From Pantoea cypripedii (GTDB lineage: Bacteria; Pseudomonadota; Gammaproteobacteria; Enterobacterales; Enterobacteriaceae), in contig NZ_MLJI01000002.1 in the NCBI RefSeq assembly GCF_002095535.1, forward strand, positions 567,786 to 631,785: a stretch of DNA of 64,000 nt. Direction: 5' to 3'. Shown here in pieces: positions 25,159-33,649 of the stretch (positions are counted from its first letter, which is position 1; every line of letters begins with the position of its first letter). Below the pieces are notes generated by a model. The model was not told the origin of the DNA. It did not search any database and was given only the letters and a program-made list of their open reading frames with translations. The position numbers were made by a program, and so were the translations under genes.

Positions 25159-27348
25159 ATGAAACAACCTTATCTCTGGGTTATAAAACCCTGCCTGCTT
25201 GCCATGCTCTCTTCCGTTGCCTGGGCGGAGGAGTCACCGGAGGGACAGCTGGTGGTGTCAGCCAACCGTTCACACCGCAGCGTGGCGGAAATGGCCCAAA
25301 CCACGTGGATTGTCGAACAAGCCGAGATCGAGCAGCAGGCCCGTGGCGGCAAGGAATTGAAGGAAATTCTGGCGCAGCTCATTCCCGGTATGGACGTAAG
25401 CAGTCAGGGGCGAACCAATTACGGTATGAATATGCGTGGACGCTCCATGATGGTGATGGTTGATGGTGTGCGTCTCAATTCATCGCGCAGCGACAGCCGT
25501 CAGCTGGATTCCATTGATCCTTTTAATATCGAACGCATTGAAGTGATTTCAGGGGCGACATCGCTTTATGGCGGCGGCAGTACCGGCGGCCTGATCAACA
25601 TCGTCACCAAAAAAGGTCAGCCAGAGACGCAGGTTGAAGTACAAACCGGGCTTAAAAGCGGATTCAACAGCCATAACGATCATGATGAGAACATCGCCGC
25701 AGCGGTCAGTGGCGGTAATGACAAGGCAGCCGGTCGCTTGTCTGTGGCATACCAGCGTTATGGTGGCTGGTATGACGGCAAGGGTGATGAAGTCATTATC
25801 GATAACACCCAGACCGGGCTGCAATATTCCGACCGCCTGGATGTCATGGGCACCGGTACGCTCAACATCGACGACCATCAGCAATTGCAGCTGACCACGC
25901 AGTATTATAAAAGCGAATCGGATGGCAAACACGGCCTGTATCTGGGAGAGAACTTCTCCGCCGTGACCGGCTCGGGCAATGCTTACAATAGCGGCAATCT
26001 GGATTCGGATCGTCTGCCCGGCACTGAACGTCATCTGATTAATCTGCAATACTCGAATACCGATTTCCTCGGTCAGGATCTGGTTGCCCAGATTTACTAT
26101 CGCGATGAAAGTCTGACGTTTTACCCCTTCCCGACGCTCAGTGGTGGGCGCGTTACCAGCATCGGTGCATCACAACAAAAAACGGATTTTTATGGCGGAA
26201 AACTGACGCTGAACAGCAAGCCGGTTGATGCCCTGACGCTGACTTATGGTATCGATGCAGAACATGAAACTTTTGATGCGAATCAGCAATTTTTTGACCT
26301 CACCACTGCTGCCGCCAGTGGTGGGATGACGCTGAACAACGCGTACAACGTGGGTCGCTACCCAGGTTACAGTATTACTAACCTCGCGCCGTTCCTGCAA
26401 TCCAGCTACGACTTTGCCGCCATCACGCTGAGTGGCGGCGTACGTTATCAGTACACCAAAAATAAAGTGGATGATTTTGTCGGCTATGCCCAGCAGCAGG
26501 CGATTGCCACGGGTCGAGCCAACTCGGCAGATGCGGTGCCTGGCGGCACCACCGACTACAACAACCTGCTTTTCAATGCCGGTATCCTGGGACATCTGAC
26601 GGAACGTCAGCAGCTGTGGTTCAATTTTTCGCAAGGCTTTGAAATCCCGGATCTGGCGAAATATTACGGATCCGGCACCTATCAGCTCAGTAATGGTCAC
26701 TACAATCTGACCAATAGCGTCAACGTCAATAACTCAAAACTGGACGGTATCAAGGTTGATGCCTATGAACTTGGCTGGCGTTTTACCGGCGATAATGTGC
26801 GCAGCCAAATCGCGGCCTATTATTCCCTGTCAGATAAAACCATCAGCATCAACAAAACAGATATGACGATTAATCTCGACGACGATAAACGCCGCATTTA
26901 TGGCGTGGAAGGTCAGGTGGATTATTTCTTTAGCGACAGCGAATGGAGTACCGGGACCAATTTCAACCTGATCAAATCTGAAACCCGTGTCGATGGTCAA
27001 TGGCAGAAGCTGAGCGTAGATAGCGCCAGCCCTTCTAAAGTCAGCGCCTGGCTTAACTGGACGCCAGGTAACTGGAATCTGCGGGTGCAGAGCACCCAGA
27101 CCTTCGATGTTTCCGATGCGGATGGCAAAAAAATCAATGGCTACAATACGGTGGATCTGCTGGGAAGTTATGACCTACCGATTGGCAAACTCAGCTTCAG
27201 TGTCGAAAACCTGCTGGACAAAGATTACACCACCGTCTGGGGCCAGCGCGCGCCGGGTCTGTACAGTCCAACCTACGGTGATGCCGGTCTTTATACTTAC
27301 AAGGGGCGAGGCCGAACCTTTGGGCTGAACTATTCCGTCGTGTTCTGA
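25159..27348 (+). CDS. iutA: TonB-dependent ferric aerobactin receptor IutA
   Basis: A 729-residue outer-membrane receptor very similar to E. coli IutA along its whole length (for example VSANRSHRSVAEMAQTTWIVEQ, NMRGRSMMVMVDGVRLNSSRSDSR, ATSLYGGGSTGGLINIVTKKGQ and the C-terminal VWGQRAPGLYSPTYGDA). It has a signal peptide, a plug domain and a 22-strand barrel ending in the required C-terminal Phe (SVVF). It imports ferric aerobactin with TonB energy. No aerobactin synthesis genes (iucABCD) flank it, so here it probably takes up siderophore made by others or encoded elsewhere. The Fur box upstream gives iron regulation, and a strong terminator follows. Confidence 0.95.
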   Translation: MKQPYLWVIKPCLLAMLSSVAWAEESPEGQLVVSANRSHRSVAEMAQTTWIVEQAEIEQQARGGKELKEILAQLIPGMDVSSQGRTNYGMNMRGRSMMVMVDGVRLNSSRSDSRQLDSIDPFNIERIEVISGATSLYGGGSTGGLINIVTKKGQPETQVEVQTGLKSGFNSHNDHDENIAAAVSGGNDKAAGRLSVAYQRYGGWYDGKGDEVIIDNTQTGLQYSDRLDVMGTGTLNIDDHQQLQLTTQYYKSESDGKHGLYLGENFSAVTGSGNAYNSGNLDSDRLPGTERHLINLQYSNTDFLGQDLVAQIYYRDESLTFYPFPTLSGGRVTSIGASQQKTDFYGGKLTLNSKPVDALTLTYGIDAEHETFDANQQFFDLTTAAASGGMTLNNAYNVGRYPGYSITNLAPFLQSSYDFAAITLSGGVRYQYTKNKVDDFVGYAQQQAIATGRANSADAVPGGTTDYNNLLFNAGILGHLTERQQLWFNFSQGFEIPDLAKYYGSGTYQLSNGHYNLTNSVNVNNSKLDGIKVDAYELGWRFTGDNVRSQIAAYYSLSDKTISINKTDMTINLDDDKRRIYGVEGQVDYFFSDSEWSTGTNFNLIKSETRVDGQWQKLSVDSASPSKVSAWLNWTPGNWNLRVQSTQTFDVSDADGKKINGYNTVDLLGSYDLPIGKLSFSVENLLDKDYTTVWGQRAPGLYSPTYGDAGLYTYKGRGRTFGLNYSVVF

Positions 27349-27356
27349 TCGTTTTA

Positions 27357-27383
27357 TCAGGCACCCACCCGCTGGGTGCCTGA
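27357..27383. terminator. Bidirectional terminator between iutA and the ergothionase gene
   Basis: TCAGGCACCCA (27357-27367) and TGGGTGCCTGA (27373-27383) form an 11-bp perfect stem with a five-base loop between two convergent genes; a T-run (GTTTTATC) lies on the iutA side. Confidence 0.85.
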
Positions 27384-27389
27384 CACGCG

Positions 27390-28934
27390 TTATGCCATTA
27401 CCGCATCAACAATCTTATTCAACTCGCCGTTATCAATGAACTGACGCACCGCCGCCAGATCCGGGTACATGGCGCGGTCACGATCGCGGAAAGCCACTTT
27501 GGTTCTGATCAGTTGCAGCGCCGCTGCGGTGGCGGTGGCAGCTTGTAATGGTGCATGAAAATCCAGTGCCTGCGCCGCGCACAGCAATTCGACACTTAAT
27601 AAATCGGCCAGATTATCGGTGGCAGCCTGCGCTTTACGCGCTGATGCTGCACCCTGCGAAATATGATCCTCCTGCCCCGCCACCGTAGACATGGTGTGGA
27701 CTGACGCCGGGGCCGCCAGCAGGCGATTCTCGGCAGACAGCGCCGCCGCCACGCACGGCGAGATGGAGAATGCCGAACCACCGCCCTGATCGGCGGAAAG
27801 AAATCCGGGTAAACCACTCAAATGGCCGTTCACCAGTCGATCGCTGCGGGCCTGCGAGATGGTGGATAAAGTGGCAATCGCCATCGCCAGATGATCAAGC
27901 GCCAGTGCCACCGGGGCACCATGCCCATTACCACCAGGCAGGGCGACTAACGCGTTATCTTCAACAATAAATACCGGATTATCAGTTAACGAATTGATTT
28001 CTATCTCCAGCACGCGTCGGCAGCAGGCGATGGCATCCCGCACCGCACCGTGCACCTGCGGAATACAGCGCAAACTCAGCGCATCCTGCAAGCGATGGTC
28101 ACGATAGTGAGCCAGAATTGCACTGTCCGCTAAAATTTTCACTAAGCGTTCGGCGGTTTCGGTCTGACCAGGATGCGGACGAAAGCGATGCAGCCGAGGA
28201 TCGTAACCACGGGTATTCCCTTTCATGGCTTCCAGACTCATCGCACCCGCCAGATCGGCCAGCTTGATCAGCGCCTCGCAGCGGACCAGTGCTATTGCCC
28301 CCAGGCCACTGATCTCATAAGTGCCACTGATCAGCGCATGCCCTTCACGCGGCCCCGGTTCACGCACCGCAATACCGGCACGACGCAGTGCTTCAGCGCC
28401 GGGTAACAGCTCGCCCTGATACCAGGACTCACCTTCGCCAAATACCGCCAGCCCGATATGCGCCGTCGCAATCAGATACCCCACCGAGCCACCCATGGGA
28501 GCGCGGGGAATTACCCCCTGGTTTAGCATGGCCACCATAGTGGCGAGCAACTCAGGTGATACACCACTGGCACCTTTCAGCATCGCCACAATGATAGTTG
28601 CCATAATCGCCCTGACATTGCAGGCATCGAGCGGTTCACCGACCCCGCTGGCGTGGCTACGCAGCATATTTAGCTGGGTGCGTTTGATCTCTTCAGGGGT
28701 TAATTTGACGGAATACAAATCACCGATACCGGTTGTCAGGCCATAAATTGGCATGCCGCTGCTTATTGCGCTCTGCATAAGCCTCTGCGTTTGGCGCATA
28801 TTTTCCAGAGAGGCAGTATCAAGAGAAACTTTAGCCCCGGCAGCGATCGCCACAATATCGTCAACGGAACATCCCTGATCGCTTAATAGCACACGCTCTT
28901 GCTTCATCAACACCGCATGCATGAAGTCTTTCAT
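27390..28934 (-). CDS. MIO-less histidine ammonia-lyase relative, predicted ergothionase
   Basis: About 514 residues, full length for the HAL/PAL family, with YGLTTGIGDLYSVKL, HASGVGEPLD, LPGGNGHGAP and SIS/TSAGQEDHISQGA-like blocks. The catalytic prosthetic-group site is altered. Real HALs have SVGASGDLAPLAH, in which Ala-Ser-Gly cyclises to MIO; here the segment at about 148-159 is GGSVGYLIATAH with no Ala-Ser-Gly. Ergothionase (ergothioneine trimethylamine-lyase) is a HAL homologue that works without MIO, and the other steps of ergothioneine breakdown are encoded in the same operon. The start at 28934 has GGA upstream; 28952 lacks a ribosome site. It is the last gene of the cluster. Function is inferred, with strong context. 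Confidence 0.82.
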   Translation of the reverse strand: MKDFMHAVLMKQERVLLSDQGCSVDDIVAIAAGAKVSLDTASLENMRQTQRLMQSAISSGMPIYGLTTGIGDLYSVKLTPEEIKRTQLNMLRSHASGVGEPLDACNVRAIMATIIVAMLKGASGVSPELLATMVAMLNQGVIPRAPMGGSVGYLIATAHIGLAVFGEGESWYQGELLPGAEALRRAGIAVREPGPREGHALISGTYEISGLGAIALVRCEALIKLADLAGAMSLEAMKGNTRGYDPRLHRFRPHPGQTETAERLVKILADSAILAHYRDHRLQDALSLRCIPQVHGAVRDAIACCRRVLEIEINSLTDNPVFIVEDNALVALPGGNGHGAPVALALDHLAMAIATLSTISQARSDRLVNGHLSGLPGFLSADQGGGSAFSISPCVAAALSAENRLLAAPASVHTMSTVAGQEDHISQGAASARKAQAATDNLADLLSVELLCAAQALDFHAPLQAATATAAALQLIRTKVAFRDRDRAMYPDLAAVRQFIDNGELNKIVDAVMA

Positions 28935-28992
28935 TTCATATCCAGCCGTCATGATAATCAGGTGGAAGAGTTTCCTCTTCCACCGCGTGGCG

Positions 28993-29865
28993 TTAGTTTA
29001 TTTTATGTGCTTTAAGCCAGTCATTGGCGATCGTATCAAAATCATCATGATCATTAAGGCGCGCATTCATCGCAATCAAATCTTCCGTGGTTAACGCCTG
29101 AGAAATGGCATTTAACGTATCACTCACGGTCTTATCTGCTTTCGCGGCTGACAGCAAGGGAACGACATTCTGGACCGGATTAAGATTTTTGGTATCTTTT
29201 AACGACACCAGATTTTTAGTGTTAATAGCAGGGTCAGTGGAGAACACACAGGCAACATTCACCTGTCCATGCTCCAGGGCAGAAAGCGTCAATGGACCGC
29301 ACACGTCCAGCGTTTTATAGGATTTGAAATTCAAGCCGTAGACCGATTTTAATCCGGGGATCCCTTCCGGGCGGGTTTTCCATTCTGCCGGACCGCCGAG
29401 GATCATATTTTTACTGTGATCCTTAAGATCATCGATATCTTTCAGATTATATTCACTGGCGGTTTTCTTCGTCACCGCGAGGGTCACCACATCCTGAGCC
29501 TGTGAGGGCGTCAGCATGGCAATCCCTTTTGGCAACACCTTCTTCAGGTCACTGGTCACTTGATCGCTGCTTTTCGCTGTAGAACTCTTATCAAAATATT
29601 GCAGGGCCGCACCGGTATATTCCGGAATCAGGTTGATTGAGCCATCAGTGAGCGCAGGCATGTATACCTCCCTGCTGCCGATATTCATTTTCCTTTCAAC
29701 ATGAATATTCTTCGCTGCCAGCGCATCCGCATAAATGGTCGCTAACAGCTGGCTTTCAGGAAAATCCGCCGATCCGACAATAATGGTGGCGGGCGTTGCC
29801 GCATAAGATGCCTGAACAAACGCGAGAGAAAACAGTGACACGGCAAACAAATGACTCAATTTCAT
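28993..29865 (-). CDS. ABC solute-binding protein, OpuBC/OsmX/EgtU type
   Basis: A 290-residue periplasmic binding protein with a signal peptide (MKLSHLFAVSLFSLAFVQASYAA) and the quaternary-amine binding-protein signature (IIVGSADFPESQLLATIYADAL; LIPEYTGAALQYF). This family binds glycine betaine, carnitine and choline; the EgtU branch binds ergothioneine, which also carries a trimethylammonium group. It overlaps the upstream permease gene by four bases. In an operon with ergothionase, ergothioneine is the favoured ligand. No ligand-contact residues can be assigned with certainty from sequence alone. Confidence 0.85.
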   Translation of the reverse strand: MKLSHLFAVSLFSLAFVQASYAATPATIIVGSADFPESQLLATIYADALAAKNIHVERKMNIGSREVYMPALTDGSINLIPEYTGAALQYFDKSSTAKSSDQVTSDLKKVLPKGIAMLTPSQAQDVVTLAVTKKTASEYNLKDIDDLKDHSKNMILGGPAEWKTRPEGIPGLKSVYGLNFKSYKTLDVCGPLTLSALEHGQVNVACVFSTDPAINTKNLVSLKDTKNLNPVQNVVPLLSAAKADKTVSDTLNAISQALTTEDLIAMNARLNDHDDFDTIANDWLKAHKIN

Positions 29866-30590
29866 TTAAGCAGACTCCGGTTGCGTGTAGAAAATAAACG
29901 AATGGGTGATTTCAGCAGGGGCTCCCGCCGTAAAATGCCAGGGGAAACAATGATTCTGATCAGCAGTGAAAAAAAACAATCAACCAGCAGTGCCAGCAAT
30001 GCCACCAGCACTGCGCCCGCAATCATTTGCTGATAATCGTTTTGTGCGCGCCCATCAATAATTAACCGTCCCAGACCGCCTAATGAAACATAAGCAGCGA
30101 TGGTAGCGGTGGAGATGATTTGCAGCGTTGCGCTACGAATACCGGAAATAATCAAGGGTAAGGCACAGGGTAATTCTACGGTTAATAACAGACGTAAGTC
30201 GGAATATCCCATTCCTCTGGCGGCATCAATCACGGTACGATCGATACTGGTAATTCCCGACCAGATGCCAAGCATAATCGAAGGCAACGCCAGGGCAATT
30301 AACACAATCAGGCTGGGGATGATAAAGGCTAAATCCGAGGTGAAAACCGGTCCCAGAACAATCACCAGAATAATGATCAGGCCAAATGAAGGCAAAGCCC
30401 GCAGAGCATTGGCGCAACCCAGTAATAACCGTTCACCTTTGCCGGTATGGCCGCAGTAGCAACCAATCGGAAAGGCCACGATCATGGTGCAAATCAGGGC
30501 AACCGCGCTGTAAATCAGATGCTGATAGATCAGTACCCATAAGCCACCATCGCCCGTCCAGTGTGCACCATTCATAAACCAGTCGATCAT
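29862..30590 (-). CDS. ABC permease, OpuCB/OsmY type (second permease)
   Basis: A 242-residue permease of the quaternary-amine (OpuC/YehY) group with about six helices; the EAA loop is IDAARGMGYSDLRLLLTVELPCALPLIISGIR. The start at 30590 is preceded by AAGGAGAAC; an in-frame upstream start at 30614 would ignore this site. It overlaps the neighbouring permease and binding-protein genes by four bases each, giving tight translational coupling within the importer module. Confidence 0.87.
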   Translation of the reverse strand: MIDWFMNGAHWTGDGGLWVLIYQHLIYSAVALICTMIVAFPIGCYCGHTGKGERLLLGCANALRALPSFGLIIILVIVLGPVFTSDLAFIIPSLIVLIALALPSIMLGIWSGITSIDRTVIDAARGMGYSDLRLLLTVELPCALPLIISGIRSATLQIISTATIAAYVSLGGLGRLIIDGRAQNDYQQMIAGAVLVALLALLVDCFFSLLIRIIVSPGILRREPLLKSPIRLFSTRNRSLLK

Positions 30591-31237
30591 GATGTTCTCC
30601 TTGCCGGTTGCCACATCACCAGACGACGGGTGCCATAGACCACCAGGTTATCGAGGATAAAGGCCAGCAGAATACACAGCACCACCCCGGCGATGATCGG
30701 CGTCAGAAATTGCAGCTGAAAACCCTGGGTAAATAAACTGCCTAACTGTGGCGTGCCCACCAGCGCCGCAATCGAGACAATGCTGACGTTAGAGACGATG
30801 GCGACACGGATACCTGCGGCAATCACCGGTATGGCGATCGGCAGATCGATAGCGACAAATTGCTGCAAGGGTTTGTATCCCAGGGCAAGAGCCGCCTGGC
30901 GGATATCTGGCGCGACGGAATCCAGTCCATCACATACCGTACGTACCAATAAGGCGAAGGCGTAAATCGTCAGCGCCACCACCACATTGATGGTGTCGAG
31001 AATGCGTGTTCCCAGCACGGCGGGCAGCAAAATAAACAGCGCCAGCGAGGGAATGGTATAAAGCAGGCCAAACAAATTGAGGATGACCGCTTTCAGGCGC
31101 GGCACCGCCTGAATTAAGCGTCCAATCGGGATAGCCAGCAATAAACCGATAAACACCGGCACCACCGACAGCCAGAGATGCCAGATAAACAGCTGGAAGA
31201 TCTGATCGCTTTGCCGCAATAACCAATCAAACCTCAT
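30587..31237 (-). CDS. ABC permease, OpuCD/OsmW type (first permease)
   Basis: A 216-residue permease of the same family, with EAA loop IRQAALALGYKPLQQFVAIDLPIAIPVIAAGIR. It overlaps the ATPase gene and the second permease by four bases on each side. Two permeases plus one ATPase and a separate binding protein is the OsmVWXY/OpuC layout of Gram-negative bacteria. Confidence 0.87.
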   Translation of the reverse strand: MRFDWLLRQSDQIFQLFIWHLWLSVVPVFIGLLLAIPIGRLIQAVPRLKAVILNLFGLLYTIPSLALFILLPAVLGTRILDTINVVVALTIYAFALLVRTVCDGLDSVAPDIRQAALALGYKPLQQFVAIDLPIAIPVIAAGIRVAIVSNVSIVSIAALVGTPQLGSLFTQGFQLQFLTPIIAGVVLCILLAFILDNLVVYGTRRLVMWQPARRTS

Positions 31238-32337
31238 AACCCCACCTCCTTATTACTGGCACGCAGGGTTTCCAGCACATTATCAAAATCCATTGCCCCT
31301 AACAGGCGTTGCTGGTCATCAACAATAATGCCCCTTTGGCAGGGAGAGCTGAGCACCGCGTCCGTCAGCTGACGTAACGTGCCGGATAAAGGCGAGAAGG
31401 TGCTGCCAAGATTAATGTCGTGCAGGTCAACGGTTGCTGCCGTGGTCTGTTCCACATCAAACCAGCCCAGCGGTTTCTGATCTTCGGTGACCAGAATCCA
31501 GCGCCCCTGAGCCAGCGCTCTGGCGTTGGCCACACTCTCACCCACGCTGATACTGGGCTCTGGTTGCAGAGGCAATTGCGGGTGCAATGGGCTGAAGGTT
31601 AAACGGCGGTAGCCACGATCACGGCCAATAAAATCAGCCACAAACGGGCTTTTAGGCGCGGTCAGCAGCGTCGCCGGTGACGCCATTTGCGCCAGTCTGC
31701 CGCCCGGCATCAGCACCGCCACCTGATCCCCCAGCTTCATCGCCTCATCAATATCGTGGGTGACCATGATGATGGTTTTGCCAATTTCCCGTTGCAGACG
31801 CAGAAATTCATCCTGCAACTGTTCACGCACCACCGGGTCAACCGCACTGAAAGGTTCATCCATCAGCATAAATTCCGGGTCAGAAGCCAGCGCTCGCGCC
31901 ACACCGACGCGCTGCTGCTGTCCGCCCGAAAGCTGCCAGGGGTAACGGGTTGCCAGTGCTGCCGATAACCCCACCCGTTCCAGCAATTCGTGTGCCGTTT
32001 TACGCGCTGCCTGGCGGGTTGCACCGTTGAGAATGGCAGTCACAGCGATGTTATCAATGATGTTTTTATGCGGAAAAAGCCCTGCATTCTGAATCACATA
32101 GCCAATTCTTCTGCGCAGTTTGACCACATCCATTTCTTCGATGGATTGACCATTAAGTAAAATTTTCCCCGATGAATGCTCAATTAACCGATTAATCATG
32201 CGTAATGTGGTGGTTTTGCCGCATCCTGATGGCCCGACAAGAATGGTGAGCTTCCCGGTCGGTGCCGTTAAGGACAGCCGGTCAACAACCAGCGTGCCAT
32301 CTTCATAATGTTTGGTGACGTTCTCGAACGAAATCAT
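31234..32337 (-). CDS. ABC ATPase, OpuCA/OsmV type with CBS domains
   Basis: A 367-residue ATPase with Walker A GPSGCGKTT, signature LSGGQQQRVGVARAL, Walker B FMLMDEPFSAVD and the H-loop THDIDEAM. The C-terminal 110 residues contain a pair of CBS-like motifs (GRWILVTEDQKPLGWFDV and CQRGIIVDDQQRLLGAMDF), typical of OpuCA/ProV-type osmolyte transporters, where they sense the intracellular state. It is the first gene of the importer module, about 70 bp after the carbamoylase gene. Confidence 0.9.
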   Translation of the reverse strand: MISFENVTKHYEDGTLVVDRLSLTAPTGKLTILVGPSGCGKTTTLRMINRLIEHSSGKILLNGQSIEEMDVVKLRRRIGYVIQNAGLFPHKNIIDNIAVTAILNGATRQAARKTAHELLERVGLSAALATRYPWQLSGGQQQRVGVARALASDPEFMLMDEPFSAVDPVVREQLQDEFLRLQREIGKTIIMVTHDIDEAMKLGDQVAVLMPGGRLAQMASPATLLTAPKSPFVADFIGRDRGYRRLTFSPLHPQLPLQPEPSISVGESVANARALAQGRWILVTEDQKPLGWFDVEQTTAATVDLHDINLGSTFSPLSGTLRQLTDAVLSSPCQRGIIVDDQQRLLGAMDFDNVLETLRASNKEVGL

Positions 32338-32407
32338 GATTAATCCACTACCTTATTTTCTGTGCCGCCCCGCAATGAACGCTGAATGAGGGGCGGCAGT
32401 CTGGTGT

Positions 32408-33649
32408 TCAGGAGCCGCGCAGGTCAAAAGCGATTAAAGAATCCAGTAATACGCTGATGCCACGCGCCAGTTGTTCTTGTGATGTCCACTCTTCCGGACA
32501 GTGGCTTTTGCCGAGCAGGCTGGGAACAAACAGCATTGCTGCGGGGGCGAGGGTGGCGATAAAGGCGCTGTCATGCCCGGCACCGCTGGGCATGACCCGG
32601 GATAGCCATCCGCGCTGCTGGCATGATTGCTCAATCAACGCCATCAGTTGCGGGTGACAGAGGGTCGGATGGGTGTCCGTCAGGACTTCAAAGTCATGCA
32701 ACGAGACGCTGCACTCCTGTGCGGCCTGTACAGCGATCGCTCGCAGTGATGCGGCAAATGCCTCCATCAGCGCGTGATTGTCTGAACGGATGTCAAACAC
32801 CAGCCTGACTTCACCCGGCACCACATTGCTGGCGTTGGGTGAGGCAAAGATTTGCCCGCAGGTGACAGTCAGATGATGATCGGTGGTTTTAAGTACCGCA
32901 CGCGCATGGCTATCGGCACGCTGAATCACGTTGGCCGCCGCCACCAGCGCATCCTGACGCATCGCCATCGGTGTAGTACCGGCATGAGCGGCCTGGCCGC
33001 TTAACGTCAGCGTCAGACGTAAAATCCCGACAATGCCACTGACAATACCGATATCCTCCTCGTGATGTTCGAGGATCTGTCCCTGTTCAATGTGCAGTTC
33101 AAAACTGGCGGTGATGTCGTTTCTGACAGACAGCTGGTCAGGATTGCCGCCCATCCGCCGTACCGCCTCCCGCAGCGTTTCTCCGCTGACCGGGTGTGGT
33201 GTTGCCAGTAATTTTTCATCGAGAAAGCCACTGATTCCCCGGCTGCCGACGCAGGAAACACCCCATTCGCTGGGTTCTTCCGCCAGAAAATCGATGATTT
33301 CAAGGGTGTGCCGGGGCCGGTAACCGGCATGGCTCATTGCTGCCACGCACTCCAGCCCGGCAATCACCCCGGCGATACCGTCAAAGCGCCCGCCCCCTGG
33401 CACGGTATCGCTGTGAGAGCCTATAACGACAATTCCCGCCTCGGGATCCGTCCCCTGGAGAGTGCCAATCAGGTTGCCCGCGCTATCAATGCGTGTCGCC
33501 AGTCCCAGCTCCTGCATCAGCTGGGTTAACCAGCCGCGCCCTTGCAGGAAACGATCGCTGAACGAACGACGCGTGTAGGGTTGCGCCGGGTCGGTGTACT
33601 GGCTCAGGGTTTGCAGCCATTGCCACATCCGATTGTCGTTGATCAGCAT
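32408..33649 (-). CDS. M20-family N-carbamoyl-L-amino-acid amidohydrolase (predicted N-carbamoyl-glutamate hydrolase)
   Basis: A 413-residue M20/M28-fold metallohydrolase of the N-carbamoyl-amino-acid hydrolase/allantoate amidohydrolase family. Metal-ligand segments are GSHSDTVPGGGRFDG (His and bridging Asp), EEPSEWG and HIEQG, with a C-terminal GAGHDSAF supplying a further His. It hydrolyses an N-carbamoyl amino acid to the amino acid, CO2 and ammonia. In ergothioneine catabolism this is the last step, N-carbamoyl-L-glutamate to L-glutamate. It overlaps the upstream hydantoinase gene by seven bases, matching their sequential reactions. Allantoate or ureidoglycine would be the alternative, but no other allantoin genes are present. 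Confidence 0.85.
   Translation of the reverse strand: MLINDNRMWQWLQTLSQYTDPAQPYTRRSFSDRFLQGRGWLTQLMQELGLATRIDSAGNLIGTLQGTDPEAGIVVIGSHSDTVPGGGRFDGIAGVIAGLECVAAMSHAGYRPRHTLEIIDFLAEEPSEWGVSCVGSRGISGFLDEKLLATPHPVSGETLREAVRRMGGNPDQLSVRNDITASFELHIEQGQILEHHEEDIGIVSGIVGILRLTLTLSGQAAHAGTTPMAMRQDALVAAANVIQRADSHARAVLKTTDHHLTVTCGQIFASPNASNVVPGEVRLVFDIRSDNHALMEAFAASLRAIAVQAAQECSVSLHDFEVLTDTHPTLCHPQLMALIEQSCQQRGWLSRVMPSGAGHDSAFIATLAPAAMLFVPSLLGKSHCPEEWTSQEQLARGISVLLDSLIAFDLRGS

Noticed and set aside
27390..28934. Annotation as histidine ammonia-lyase HutH
   Set aside because: The Ala-Ser-Gly that forms MIO is absent and no hutI/hutG genes are nearby.
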